A stretch of DNA of 6,887 bases from Bacillota bacterium (GCA_023415895.1 JAEZJA010000074.1:1-6887), one strand, 5' to 3'. Positions 1-5,512 are shown, counted from the stretch's first letter. The notes: generated from the sequence alone by a model not told the origin. Translations and numbers: made by a program.

Positions 1-60
1 GTGCTGCCCAATGTACTCGACACCGGCGCAAATGTGGTCGCAACCCGCGACAGTCTGTGA
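1..60 (+). CDS. C-terminal tail of an upstream protein (5' truncated)
   Basis: Frame 1 is open from the window edge to a TGA at 58-60 and gives 19 residues ending in ATRDSL. A strong hairpin terminator starts 10 bases after the stop, as expected at the end of a real transcription unit, and this is the main support. The visible residues match no family I recognise. A 19-codon open stretch can also arise by chance, so confidence is moderate. Confidence 0.45.
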   Translation: MLPNVLDTGANVVATRDSL

Positions 61-70
61 GTCAATTTCA

Positions 71-108
71 AACAAAAAGCTCCTGCCTCACGGCAGGAGC
101 TTTTTGTT
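71..108 (+). terminator. Rho-independent terminator, 17-bp perfect stem, probably bidirectional
   Basis: Bases 71-87 pair perfectly with 92-108 around the four-base loop TCAC. The stem has a GC-rich core (GCTCCTGCC/GGCAGGAGC) flanked by AAAAA on the left and TTTTT on the right, so it can work as a terminator in both directions. On the + strand it ends the gene whose stop is at 58-60. On the - strand it could back up termination of the convergent ROK gene. Confidence 0.88.
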
Positions 109-115
109 ATGTGGG

Positions 116-149
116 AAAACAGTATTCGCTATGTGGGAAGCGAATGCTG
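116..149 (-). terminator. Probable terminator of the ROK-like gene
   Basis: Bases 120-129 and 140-149 form a 10-bp stem with one imperfect pair (123/146) around a 10-base loop. Read on the - strand, the hairpin lies 11 bases past the ROK gene stop and is followed by four T residues (119-116). It is weaker than the hairpin at 71-108, with a long loop and a short U tract, and the two may act in series. Confidence 0.5.
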
Positions 150-160
150 GAGGGCCGCAA

Positions 161-1546
161 TTATAAAATCTCGGGCAGACTGGCCGCCGCGACCGACTGG
201 CCGACACGGCGGATCTTTTCGTCGGGCAGATGGAGCTCCATCCCGGCAACGTCGGGATATTCCTCATTCAGCACACGACGGGCTTCGTCAATGATAATAT
301 CTCCGCCCTCACCGGACATCACGCGCCCGAGCAGCAGCACATGTCCGATATCGTAATAGGCGGCATAATAGGCCAGTGTATGGCCGAGGTAAACACCGAT
401 GGAGTGGTAAATATCACGCACGGCCGCGTTGCCGTCGTTCATCGCGCTCTGCACGACCTTGAGCTTTTCGGCAGGCGACAGGCTTTCGTCCATCTCAATG
501 CCAGCACGCGGTGCCAGCTTGATGACGCTGTCCTGCGAGAAGTATTTCACGCCGCAGCCCTTGTCGCCCGACCATTCGTCTTCCATGGCCTCCTCCGCGA
601 GGTCCACGGGTGCAAAGGCCAGCTCATTGAGCCAACCGGTGATGTTTCCGTCGGTGTCGACGTAACCGGCGGCTTCGGAAGTGCCCATGGCGATACCCAG
701 AATACGGTTTTCCTCCAGGCTCATGGCACCAGCGAGAGCGGTCACATCGCCATCGTTGGCAACGACCAGCGGCACATCGCCGATTTCCTTAGCGGCGTTT
801 ATGTAAATGTCCTTGACCTTTTGGTTGAACTGGTCACGCGGCACCTTCAGGAAAAGGGAGGCGACCATCGCGCGGTTGTCCACGTAAATACCTGCTGATG
901 AAACACCGATGGCATCCACACGGGGCATCTTGGCGGCCGCTGAGCGGAAGGCGCTCAAAATGCCTTCATAATGATAATCGGGGTCAGCATTCGTCTTGGG
1001 GAACCACACAACCTCTTCAGAATATACCGGAACACCGTCCACGACAGCCGATACCTTGCGATCGCTTCCACCCGCATCAAAGCCGATGCGGCAGCCGCCG
1101 AGATGGCGTCCCACGGGAGCCGTGATGGACAGGGCTTCGGGAGCTTTATCCAAAGGCAGAATTTGCACTTCAAAGGGGCGCTCATACACATTGCTCATAA
1201 AATCGGCATCAAACTGACGCGAGCCGCCGTCCCGATAGGCATCCGCAACCGCTTTTCCGATCTGCTCATTGCCGCAGATCATGACCTTCCATCCGCCATA
1301 CGCCCACAGCATCATCTTGACAGTGCGGTCGACATAAACCGTGTCCGCCTTCATCATTGCCGGCGTGCCATGGATGTGGCAGCGGCGCACCGCCGTCTGG
1401 CCTTGGTTGCGTTCGACCGCAATCACCAATTCGGGCCCGTTTGCAGCCGAAGCTTCAAAAGCACGGGTAAATGCGGCCATCGGAATAAAGCCCTTATCCA
1501 AAACGGGAACATGCTTTACAGCAACAGAAACACCATATACGTTCAT
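161..1546 (-). CDS. ROK-family sugar-kinase-like protein with extra N-terminal region
   Basis: A 461-aa protein whose residues ~150-460 have the ROK (actin-like ATPase) fold plan. GFDAGGSD at 155-162 is the phosphate-1 loop. VVANDGDVTALAGA at 261-274 is the catalytic-Asp region, probably D265. GIAMGTSEAAGYV at 284-296 is the phosphate-2 loop, and LLLGRVMSGEGG at 405-416 fits the adenosine loop. ROK kinases phosphorylate hexoses or amino sugars in the cytoplasm. Two things are odd. About 150 residues precede the fold and do not look like the winged helix of ROK repressors. The usual zinc signature CxCGxxGCxE is absent; only GDKGCG at 328-333 lies nearby. The start is chosen because GGAGGG lies 8 bases upstream of ATG 1546; the longer frame to 1768 crosses the promoter. 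A family-level call is reasonable, but substrate and kinase activity are unknown. Confidence 0.82.
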   Translation of the reverse strand: MNVYGVSVAVKHVPVLDKGFIPMAAFTRAFEASAANGPELVIAVERNQGQTAVRRCHIHGTPAMMKADTVYVDRTVKMMLWAYGGWKVMICGNEQIGKAVADAYRDGGSRQFDADFMSNVYERPFEVQILPLDKAPEALSITAPVGRHLGGCRIGFDAGGSDRKVSAVVDGVPVYSEEVVWFPKTNADPDYHYEGILSAFRSAAAKMPRVDAIGVSSAGIYVDNRAMVASLFLKVPRDQFNQKVKDIYINAAKEIGDVPLVVANDGDVTALAGAMSLEENRILGIAMGTSEAAGYVDTDGNITGWLNELAFAPVDLAEEAMEDEWSGDKGCGVKYFSQDSVIKLAPRAGIEMDESLSPAEKLKVVQSAMNDGNAAVRDIYHSIGVYLGHTLAYYAAYYDIGHVLLLGRVMSGEGGDIIIDEARRVLNEEYPDVAGMELHLPDEKIRRVGQSVAAASLPEIL

Positions 1547-1575
1547 CAGGAAAGCCCTCCATACGAAGATTAACA

Positions 1576-1595
1576 ATTCAAAGAACACTTTGAAT
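1576..1595. promoter_or_regulatory. 20-bp palindrome, candidate operator of the ROK-like gene
   Basis: ATTCAAAG (1576-1583) and CTTTGAAT (1588-1595) are perfect inverted arms separated by AACA. The palindrome overlaps the last bases of the predicted -10 box (1593-1598, - strand) and covers the expected transcription start near 1586. That is a classical position for a repressor site. The protein that binds it is unknown; no regulator gene is visible in the window. Confidence 0.45.
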
Positions 1596-1621
1596 ATACC
1601 TTCAAAAATCGTAAAAAACAA
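1593..1621 (-). promoter_or_regulatory. Sigma-A-type promoter of the ROK-like gene
   Basis: Read on the - strand, TTGTTT (1621-1616) is followed after 17 bases by TATATT (1598-1593). The transcription start would fall near 1586, giving a leader of about 40 bases before ATG 1546. This also shows that the long in-frame extension upstream of 1546 cannot be coding from its own first start. Confidence 0.6.
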
Positions 1622-1625
1622 GAGG

Positions 1626-1655
1626 TTGAGAATCGGTTTGGCTTCAAGGGACAAT
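1626..1655 (+). promoter_or_regulatory. Weak candidate promoter for the S1-repeat gene
   Basis: TTGAGA (1626-1631) and GACAAT (1650-1655) are separated by 18 bases, a fair -35 with a poor -10. If used, it would be divergent from the ROK promoter with five bases between the two -35 boxes and would give a leader of about 130 bases. I saw no better site nearer the gene. Confidence 0.28.
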
Positions 1656-1776
1656 ATTCCGCCCGAATCTGCAAAGGATGAATCTTTCGCAAAAAAGCCC
1701 TGCCGCAACGGGTCTGTACGCTCCTTCGAGTGCATATACATGGTTTGTGAAAACAAGCACACCGCCACCTGACAGG

Positions 1777-1788
1777 AAAGGAATGGTC
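1777..1788 (+). promoter_or_regulatory. Extended ribosome binding site of the S1-repeat gene
   Basis: AAAGGAATGGTC lies six bases before ATG 1795. It matches most of AAAGGAGGTGATC, the complement of the conserved 16S rRNA 3' end, with one base missing. It contains an in-frame ATG (1783), which I take to be part of the ribosome binding site rather than the start. Confidence 0.5.
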
Positions 1789-1794
1789 ATAAAA

Positions 1795-2739
1795 ATGAAA
1801 GTTTACTATCCCGAAGGACATTTAATCGATTCGTCGCGCAACCAGAGCTATGTGCGGTCAGCCGCGGGACTGGCGGAAGCCGCACTTGAGGGGCGCGTAC
1901 TGGAAGGGAGAGCGGTCGTCTGCGATGCCGGTCACAATCTGCATGTGGACCTGCCCTGTATGGAGGGGATTATCCCCTATTTTGACGGTGCAATCGGCAT
2001 CACCGAAGGCAGCACACGCGATATCGCGCTCATCTCGCGTGTCAGCAAGCCGGTTTGCTTTGTCGTTAAGGGCTTTGAGGATACTCCCGACGGCGGCCGC
2101 AGAGCCATTCTTTCCCGACGCGAGGCGCAGGAAAAATGCCGTTATGAATACATATCTCAGCTTCGCTGCGGCGATATTGTCCCCGCAAGAGTCACCCGTC
2201 TGGAAGCCTTCGGCGCCTTTTGTGACATCGGCTGCGGTCTGCCCGCCTTAATGCCCATCGCCAGCCTGTCGGTCAGCCGTATTGCCCATCCGTCCGACCG
2301 TCTCACAACGGGTATGGATATTCTGGGCGTTGTCTCTTCAATGGAGGATGGACGCATCTGCCTGTCGCAGCGCGAGCTTCTCGGCACCTGGGAAGAAAAC
2401 GCCGCCCTTTTCGCCCAAGGCGAGACGGTGGCGGGTGTGATCCGCTCGGTTGAGGATTATGGCATCTTCGTAGAGCTGACTCCCAATCTTGCCGGGCTTG
2501 CCGAGCCCCGGGAGGGTGTTTATCCGGGACAAAATGCCGGTGTCTACATCAAGAGCATTCTGCCCTCCAAGATGAAGCTCAAACTGGTCATCATCGACAC
2601 TTCCCCCCCCACAACCGAACACAACCCTCCGCATTATTTTCTTACACGCGGTCATATTGACCAGTGGGTGTATTCTCCTCATGACTGCCCCAAGATCATT
2701 CAAACGGTCTTTGACGACGATCGATCCAGCCTCTCTTAG
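1795..2739 (+). CDS. S1 RNA-binding repeat protein
   Basis: A 314-aa cytoplasmic protein with three S1/OB-type segments. The first, about 32-113, is divergent but ends in the S1-like ILSRREAQ. The second, about 124-195, contains GDIVPARVTRLEAFGAFCDIG and ends in RICLSQREL. The third, about 207-267, contains GVIRSVEDYGIFVEL. Such domains bind single-stranded RNA. Proteins of this plan in Clostridia are often labelled ribosomal protein S1, but this one is shorter than true S1, starts MKVYYPEG and ends in its own tail (HYFLTRGHIDQW...), so it is better treated as a separate S1-repeat protein. The start at 1795 follows the extended ribosome binding site and the way I remember relatives beginning; ATG 1783 would add MVIK. 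A run of eight C (2603-2610) lies after the third repeat, but the tail continues in frame. The role is unknown. Confidence 0.85.
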   Translation: MKVYYPEGHLIDSSRNQSYVRSAAGLAEAALEGRVLEGRAVVCDAGHNLHVDLPCMEGIIPYFDGAIGITEGSTRDIALISRVSKPVCFVVKGFEDTPDGGRRAILSRREAQEKCRYEYISQLRCGDIVPARVTRLEAFGAFCDIGCGLPALMPIASLSVSRIAHPSDRLTTGMDILGVVSSMEDGRICLSQRELLGTWEENAALFAQGETVAGVIRSVEDYGIFVELTPNLAGLAEPREGVYPGQNAGVYIKSILPSKMKLKLVIIDTSPPTTEHNPPHYFLTRGHIDQWVYSPHDCPKIIQTVFDDDRSSLS

Positions 2740-2759
2740 CGATATCTCTCCCCAACACA

Positions 2760-2804
2760 CGCAATACCCGCCGGGTGACGATCTTCCACCCGGCGGGTAT
2801 TGCG
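2760..2804. terminator. 18-bp perfect hairpin between convergent genes, no U tract
   Basis: Bases 2760-2777 pair perfectly with 2787-2804 around a nine-base loop. The stem is GC-rich (CCCGCCGGGTG core). It lies in the 93-base gap between two convergent stops, so a 3'-end role for both transcripts is likely. Neither side has a run of T, so it is not a canonical intrinsic terminator. It may instead protect 3' ends or block read-through. Confidence 0.45.
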
Positions 2805-2832
2805 CGTGATCTTGCGTGGGCCGCTTACACAA

Positions 2833-3624
2833 CTAGGAGACATTCGACGAGGAGATCTGCCGCCCCTGCCAGTTGAGGGTGTACTTGTCGGTATAAATCA
2901 TCTGCGACACAGGGATGAAACGAAAGCCCTTTGCCTTGAGCTGACCGATAATTTTGGGCAGTGCCTCCACGGTATGGTCACCGTCCATGTGCAGACAGAT
3001 AATGGAGCCGGACGTGCTCTGAGACACCACACGTTTGATGATCAGATCAGCGGATAGTCCTTTATCGTCAAAACCGTCCACATCAAACCCCACGGCCACC
3101 ATATTCAGCATTTTAACCGTCTCGAGCAGCTCGTGCGAATATTCACCGTAGGGCGCACGAAACAGTGTGGGTCGCCGTCCTGTCAGTGCCTGCAGCTTGT
3201 CAGCCCCGGTGTTGATCTGCTGTATCATATGGCTGCGCGGCGTGTCCGACAGGCGCACATACTCATCCGATCCGTTCATGATCTCCTGCCCCCCCTGCCG
3301 CAGCGCGGTCACCGAATCGGGATATTTGTCTGCCCACTCTCCGGTCACAAACAGGGTAGCGGTAACCTGATAATCGTTTAGAATGCTCAGGATTTTGTCG
3401 GTTGACCGATCCCCCTGCGTCACGTCAAAGGTGAGACTGATCACGTTATCAGCCCGATCGGTGCAGCACACGGGCAGCGGCGTGCTGCCCGCATTGGTCA
3501 CGGCTGTATACACATACGGAATCAGTGCTGCCGCCAGCACAATCGCGATCGCCGCCAGTAACAATATCACAATCGCTATGTAAAGGTGCCGTCCGGTCAG
3601 CACCCGATACCGTCCTTGTTTCAC
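2833..3624 (-). CDS. PdaB-like polysaccharide deacetylase homologue, metal site lost
   Basis: A 263-aa protein with one membrane helix (about 14-35) and an extracellular NodB-type domain (about 60-244). SLTFDVTQGD (63-72) and LPKIIGQLKAKGFRFIPVS (222-240) resemble PdaB, the sporulation deacetylase homologue, more than vegetative PgdA. The catalytic-base position D67, the RAPYG motif (156-160) and H212 are kept. The second Asp of TFDD is V68, and the two metal-binding His positions are G118 and Y122 within QEIMNGSDEY. A metal-dependent deacetylase reaction is therefore unlikely, and a structural or binding role in the spore envelope is an inference. GTG 3624 is chosen over ATG 3678: it has an extended ribosome binding site, whereas ATG 3678 has none and coincides with the predicted transcription start. 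A G7 run beside the degenerate motif does not break the frame. Confidence 0.82.
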   Translation of the reverse strand: MKQGRYRVLTGRHLYIAIVILLLAAIAIVLAAALIPYVYTAVTNAGSTPLPVCCTDRADNVISLTFDVTQGDRSTDKILSILNDYQVTATLFVTGEWADKYPDSVTALRQGGQEIMNGSDEYVRLSDTPRSHMIQQINTGADKLQALTGRRPTLFRAPYGEYSHELLETVKMLNMVAVGFDVDGFDDKGLSADLIIKRVVSQSTSGSIICLHMDGDHTVEALPKIIGQLKAKGFRFIPVSQMIYTDKYTLNWQGRQISSSNVS

Positions 3625-3630
3625 CTTAAT

Positions 3631-3641
3631 GACCACCCTTT
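3631..3641 (-). promoter_or_regulatory. Extended ribosome binding site of the PdaB-like gene
   Basis: Read on the - strand, AAAGGGTGGTC lies six bases before GTG 3624 and matches AAAGGAGGTGATC with a two-base gap and one G-U-tolerated change. No comparable site precedes ATG 3678, so this decides the start. Confidence 0.5.
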
Positions 3642-3681
3642 CGCTGCCTGTTGTATTCTCGGTGCGTGTCCTGTTCATCCC

Positions 3682-3711
3682 AATATATGCAGGAGAGCAT
3701 CGTTAATATGA
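3682..3711 (-). promoter_or_regulatory. Sigma-E-like sporulation promoter of the PdaB-like gene
   Basis: Read on the - strand, TCATATT (3711-3705) is separated by 15 bases from CATATATT (3689-3682). The Bacillus sigma-E consensus is (G/T)(A/C)ATATT, 14-15 bases, CATACAnT. The -35 matches fully and the -10 has one mismatch. Transcription would start near 3675, giving a leader of about 50 bases to GTG 3624. Sigma-E drives mother-cell genes, which fits a PdaB-like product. Confidence 0.55.
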
Positions 3712-3780
3712 TTGCATGACGCAGGGATTGCCTTTGAGCAAAGGGATAAGACCAAACCAATTGCTAGACAATGAGTCAAC

Positions 3781-3805
3781 AAAAAGGCCGCCCTAGTAAG
3801 GGCGG
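3781..3805 (-). terminator. Terminator of the DUF4375-like gene
   Basis: CCGCCCT (3788-3794) pairs with AGGGCGG (3799-3805) around AGTA. Read on the - strand the hairpin is followed by GGCC and five T residues (3785-3781), about 20 bases past the gene's stop. Confidence 0.75.
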
Positions 3806-3825
3806 TCTCAGGATGCGGTTTTCAA

Positions 3826-4458
3826 TTATTCGGAAAAGGAATCAAAATTCGGCCCCTGGTTGTCCGAGGAGGGGACGTCGATGAAATCCTCAGGGTTAAT
3901 GCGAATATACTCGGCGCACAGCTTGAGAGGATCCTCCTGATGGATCCCAGCCAACAGCTTTTCCTGCTGCAGCAGCAGGCGTTCCTCATCAAACGTATCT
4001 ATGTCACGTACTTCCCGCAAAATCGCGGCACAGCTATTGGCGCCCAGCAGTTCCAGCCCGTCGGCTGCCAGCTCGGCGAAGCGGCCGGAGGGACTGTGCA
4101 GATAAACCTGCAGTCCATCTTCTTCTACGGTATGACAGGTCAACCACACGCTGTATACCGCACGGCGGCCGCGTGACAGAAGGGGAATGTGCTTATAATC
4201 ATCCGGGTTGTGTTTTTCAAGCTTGGCAAGGAGATTGGCAATCACCGCATTGACCAGTTCCTGTTCGGGCAGGGCCACCAGTGTCGGACGATCGAGTGAC
4301 GCATACTTTTCCTGTAAGAAATCAGCCCTATCCTGTTTTTGCTTGTGCGCATTTCCCCAGAGATAGAGTCCAAGGATGAGCGCCGCCAGCACAAGGAGCA
4401 CAAAATATAACACTGAACTTGTACTGGAAAAGAGGGTGGCCGCGTAGGTCGTCATCAT
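3826..4458 (-). CDS. Membrane-anchored protein with DMP19/DUF4375-like domain
   Basis: A 210-aa protein. After a short polar N terminus it has one membrane helix (about 16-34, VLYFVLLVLAALILGLYLW), then a charged linker (KQKQDR) and a mainly helical domain. Residues 99-150, with YSVWLTCHTVEEDGLQVYL, SPSGRFAELAADGLELLGA and AAILREV, follow the DMP19/DUF4375 pattern in which a short 'G-x-x-x-[YF]' strand precedes a helix ending in LGA. CAEYIRINPEDFID (181-194) resembles that family's C-terminal helix. The family has no settled biochemical role that I know, and a membrane-tethered form is less usual. The tail is acidic (DNQGPNFDSFSE). The start at ATG 4458 is supported by GGAGGT six bases upstream; the following ATG 4455 is a near-equal alternative. 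The domain call comes from pattern only and is tentative; the gene itself is well supported by promoter and terminator. Confidence 0.75.
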   Translation of the reverse strand: MMTTYAATLFSSTSSVLYFVLLVLAALILGLYLWGNAHKQKQDRADFLQEKYASLDRPTLVALPEQELVNAVIANLLAKLEKHNPDDYKHIPLLSRGRRAVYSVWLTCHTVEEDGLQVYLHSPSGRFAELAADGLELLGANSCAAILREVRDIDTFDEERLLLQQEKLLAGIHQEDPLKLCAEYIRINPEDFIDVPSSDNQGPNFDSFSE

Positions 4459-4493
4459 AGGTTTACCTCCGAAAAATTAAGGTGTCTATCTAC

Positions 4494-4522
4494 AGTATAC
4501 AGCCTTTTGCGGCAAAAAACAA
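4494..4522 (-). promoter_or_regulatory. Sigma-A promoter of the DUF4375-like gene
   Basis: Read on the - strand, TTGTTT (4522-4517) and TATACT (4499-4494) are separated by 17 bases. The start would be near 4487, leaving a leader of about 29 bases that contains the GGAGGT site. Confidence 0.68.
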
Positions 4523-4534
4523 CCGTTACCTCTT

Positions 4535-4563
4535 TTGCATTCCTCTTGTCCGCGTGGTATAAT
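4535..4563 (+). promoter_or_regulatory. Sigma-A promoter of the glycosyltransferase gene
   Basis: TTGCAT (4535-4540) and a perfect TATAAT (4558-4563) are separated by 17 bases, with the extended element TGG just before the -10. Transcription would start near 4570, 25 bases before GTG 4595. This rules out the upstream in-frame starts at 4535 and 4562. Confidence 0.8.
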
Positions 4564-4594
4564 GATTCCAGCGCTTGATAAAGGAGATGTGCCT

Positions 4595-5401
4595 GTGAAT
4601 CTCTTGGTTACATTGGATTCCAACTACCTCCGTCCGCTTAAGGTTATGCTGAAATCTTTATTTTTTAATAACCCCGAAGAATTCTTCTCCATCTATGTGA
4701 TGCATTCCAGCCTCCAACCATCCGAGCTTGAGGATCTCTCGGCCTTTGTACGGCAAAACGGGTGCGAGCTGCACAGCATTGCTGTGGACTCCTCCTGCTT
4801 TGCCGACGCCCCCATTCTGCTGCATTATACCAAAGAAATGTATTACCGCCTGCTCGCGTTTGAGTTTCTCCCCCCCGAGCTTGACCGCATTCTCTATCTT
4901 GATCCCGACATACTGGTCATTAACTCGGTTAAAAACTTATATTATATGGATATCGACGGATATTTATACGCAGCGGCGTATCACGATAAGGTGTCCATCA
5001 AGGAAATCAACAAGCTGCGCCTCAACGCCTATGAGATCGAGGCCTATTACAATTCCGGCGTACTGCTGATGAACCTGGAGCTGCAGCGCAAGCTCGTCGA
5101 TCAAAAGGTCATTTTCTCCTTCGTGGAGAAAAACAAAGCCAAGCTCATCATGCCCGATCAGGATATTCTCAACGCACTGTACTCCAAGCAGATCAAAAGT
5201 CTGGATGAAAAGCTATACAATTACGACGCGCGCTACTATCATCATTACAAAATGATCAGCAACAAGCTGTTTGACATGGACTATATCCTTCACAACACCG
5301 TATTTCTTCACTTTTGTGGCAAACGCAAGCCTTGGCTCAATGCCTACAGCGGCCAGTTCCACTCGCTTTATTCACACTATCAGAAGCTGGCACTGGGATA
5401 A
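4595..5401 (+). CDS. Family 8 glycosyltransferase
   Basis: A 268-aa protein covering a complete GT8 (LgtC/GspA-like) domain. MNLLVTLDSNYLRPLKVMLKSL at the N terminus is the nucleotide-sugar binding strand and helix. MYYRLLAFEFLP (82-93) precedes the metal-binding DxD motif, YLDPDILV (101-108). YYNSGVLLMNL (151-161), MPDQDILN (186-193) and HFCGKRKPW (239-247) are the other family signatures, and H239 is the third metal ligand. The enzyme transfers a sugar from a UDP-sugar with retention of configuration, in the cytoplasm or at the inner membrane face. Acceptors in the family include lipopolysaccharide and surface glycans; none can be assigned here. GTG 4595 is preceded by AAGGAG eight bases upstream. 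No membrane segment and no partner glycan genes are visible; the gene is a single transcription unit. Confidence 0.9.
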   Translation: MNLLVTLDSNYLRPLKVMLKSLFFNNPEEFFSIYVMHSSLQPSELEDLSAFVRQNGCELHSIAVDSSCFADAPILLHYTKEMYYRLLAFEFLPPELDRILYLDPDILVINSVKNLYYMDIDGYLYAAAYHDKVSIKEINKLRLNAYEIEAYYNSGVLLMNLELQRKLVDQKVIFSFVEKNKAKLIMPDQDILNALYSKQIKSLDEKLYNYDARYYHHYKMISNKLFDMDYILHNTVFLHFCGKRKPWLNAYSGQFHSLYSHYQKLALG

Positions 5402-5429
5402 TTGTACATAACCAAACGCAACGACCAGC

Positions 5430-5463
5430 CCGCCGAGAAGGATTATGCTTCTCGGCGGTTTTT
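5430..5463 (+). terminator. Terminator of the glycosyltransferase gene
   Basis: CCGCCGAGAAG (5430-5440) pairs perfectly with CTTCTCGGCGG (5448-5458) around GATTATG and is followed by five T residues (5459-5463). It starts 28 bases after the stop codon. Confidence 0.92.
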
Positions 5464-5483
5464 ATTGTCCGCCGTGTTGGGTT

Positions 5484-5512
5484 GCATGTTGGAACAATTC
5501 AAATCATACATA
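5484..5512 (+). promoter_or_regulatory. Sigma-E-like promoter candidate of the M23 peptidase gene
   Basis: GCATGTT (5484-5490), 14 bases, then CATACATA (5505-5512). Against (G/T)(A/C)ATATT, 14-15 bases, CATACAnT, each box has one mismatch. The start would be near 5519, about 48 bases before ATG 5567, a leader very close in length to that of the PdaB-like gene. It overlaps a possible sigma-A site, so the assignment is open. Confidence 0.4.

Noticed and set aside
230..898. Long + strand open frame (222 codons) opposite the ROK gene, and another at 971-1573
   Set aside because: Both lie antisense to a gene with clear ROK motifs and show no motif or ribosome site. GC-rich codon use on the - strand explains the missing stops.
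1547..1768. N-terminal extension of 74 residues on the ROK-like protein, with a hydrophobic stretch
   Set aside because: It spans a good promoter (1593-1621) and the palindrome, and a strong GGAGGG ribosome site precedes ATG 1546.
2338..2832. Minus-strand open frame of 164 codons covering the S1 gene end and the hairpin
   Set aside because: It runs antisense to S1 motifs and through the convergent hairpin, with no recognisable protein features.
3289..3295. Frameshift at the G7/C7 run as the cause of the missing His motif in the PdaB-like protein
   Set aside because: Residues on both sides of the run (LRQGG, then QEI-N, then LSDT) align in a single frame with PdaB, so the His losses are substitutions.
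3625..3678. Eighteen-residue extension of the PdaB-like protein from ATG 3678
   Set aside because: No ribosome site precedes it, it lies at the predicted transcription start, and the added residues are polar with no family match. Not fully excluded.
4535..4594. Twenty-residue extension of the glycosyltransferase from TTG 4535 or ATG 4562
   Set aside because: The -35 and -10 boxes lie in this stretch and the transcript should start near 4570; GTG 4595 has AAGGAG at the right distance and begins exactly at the GT8 fold.
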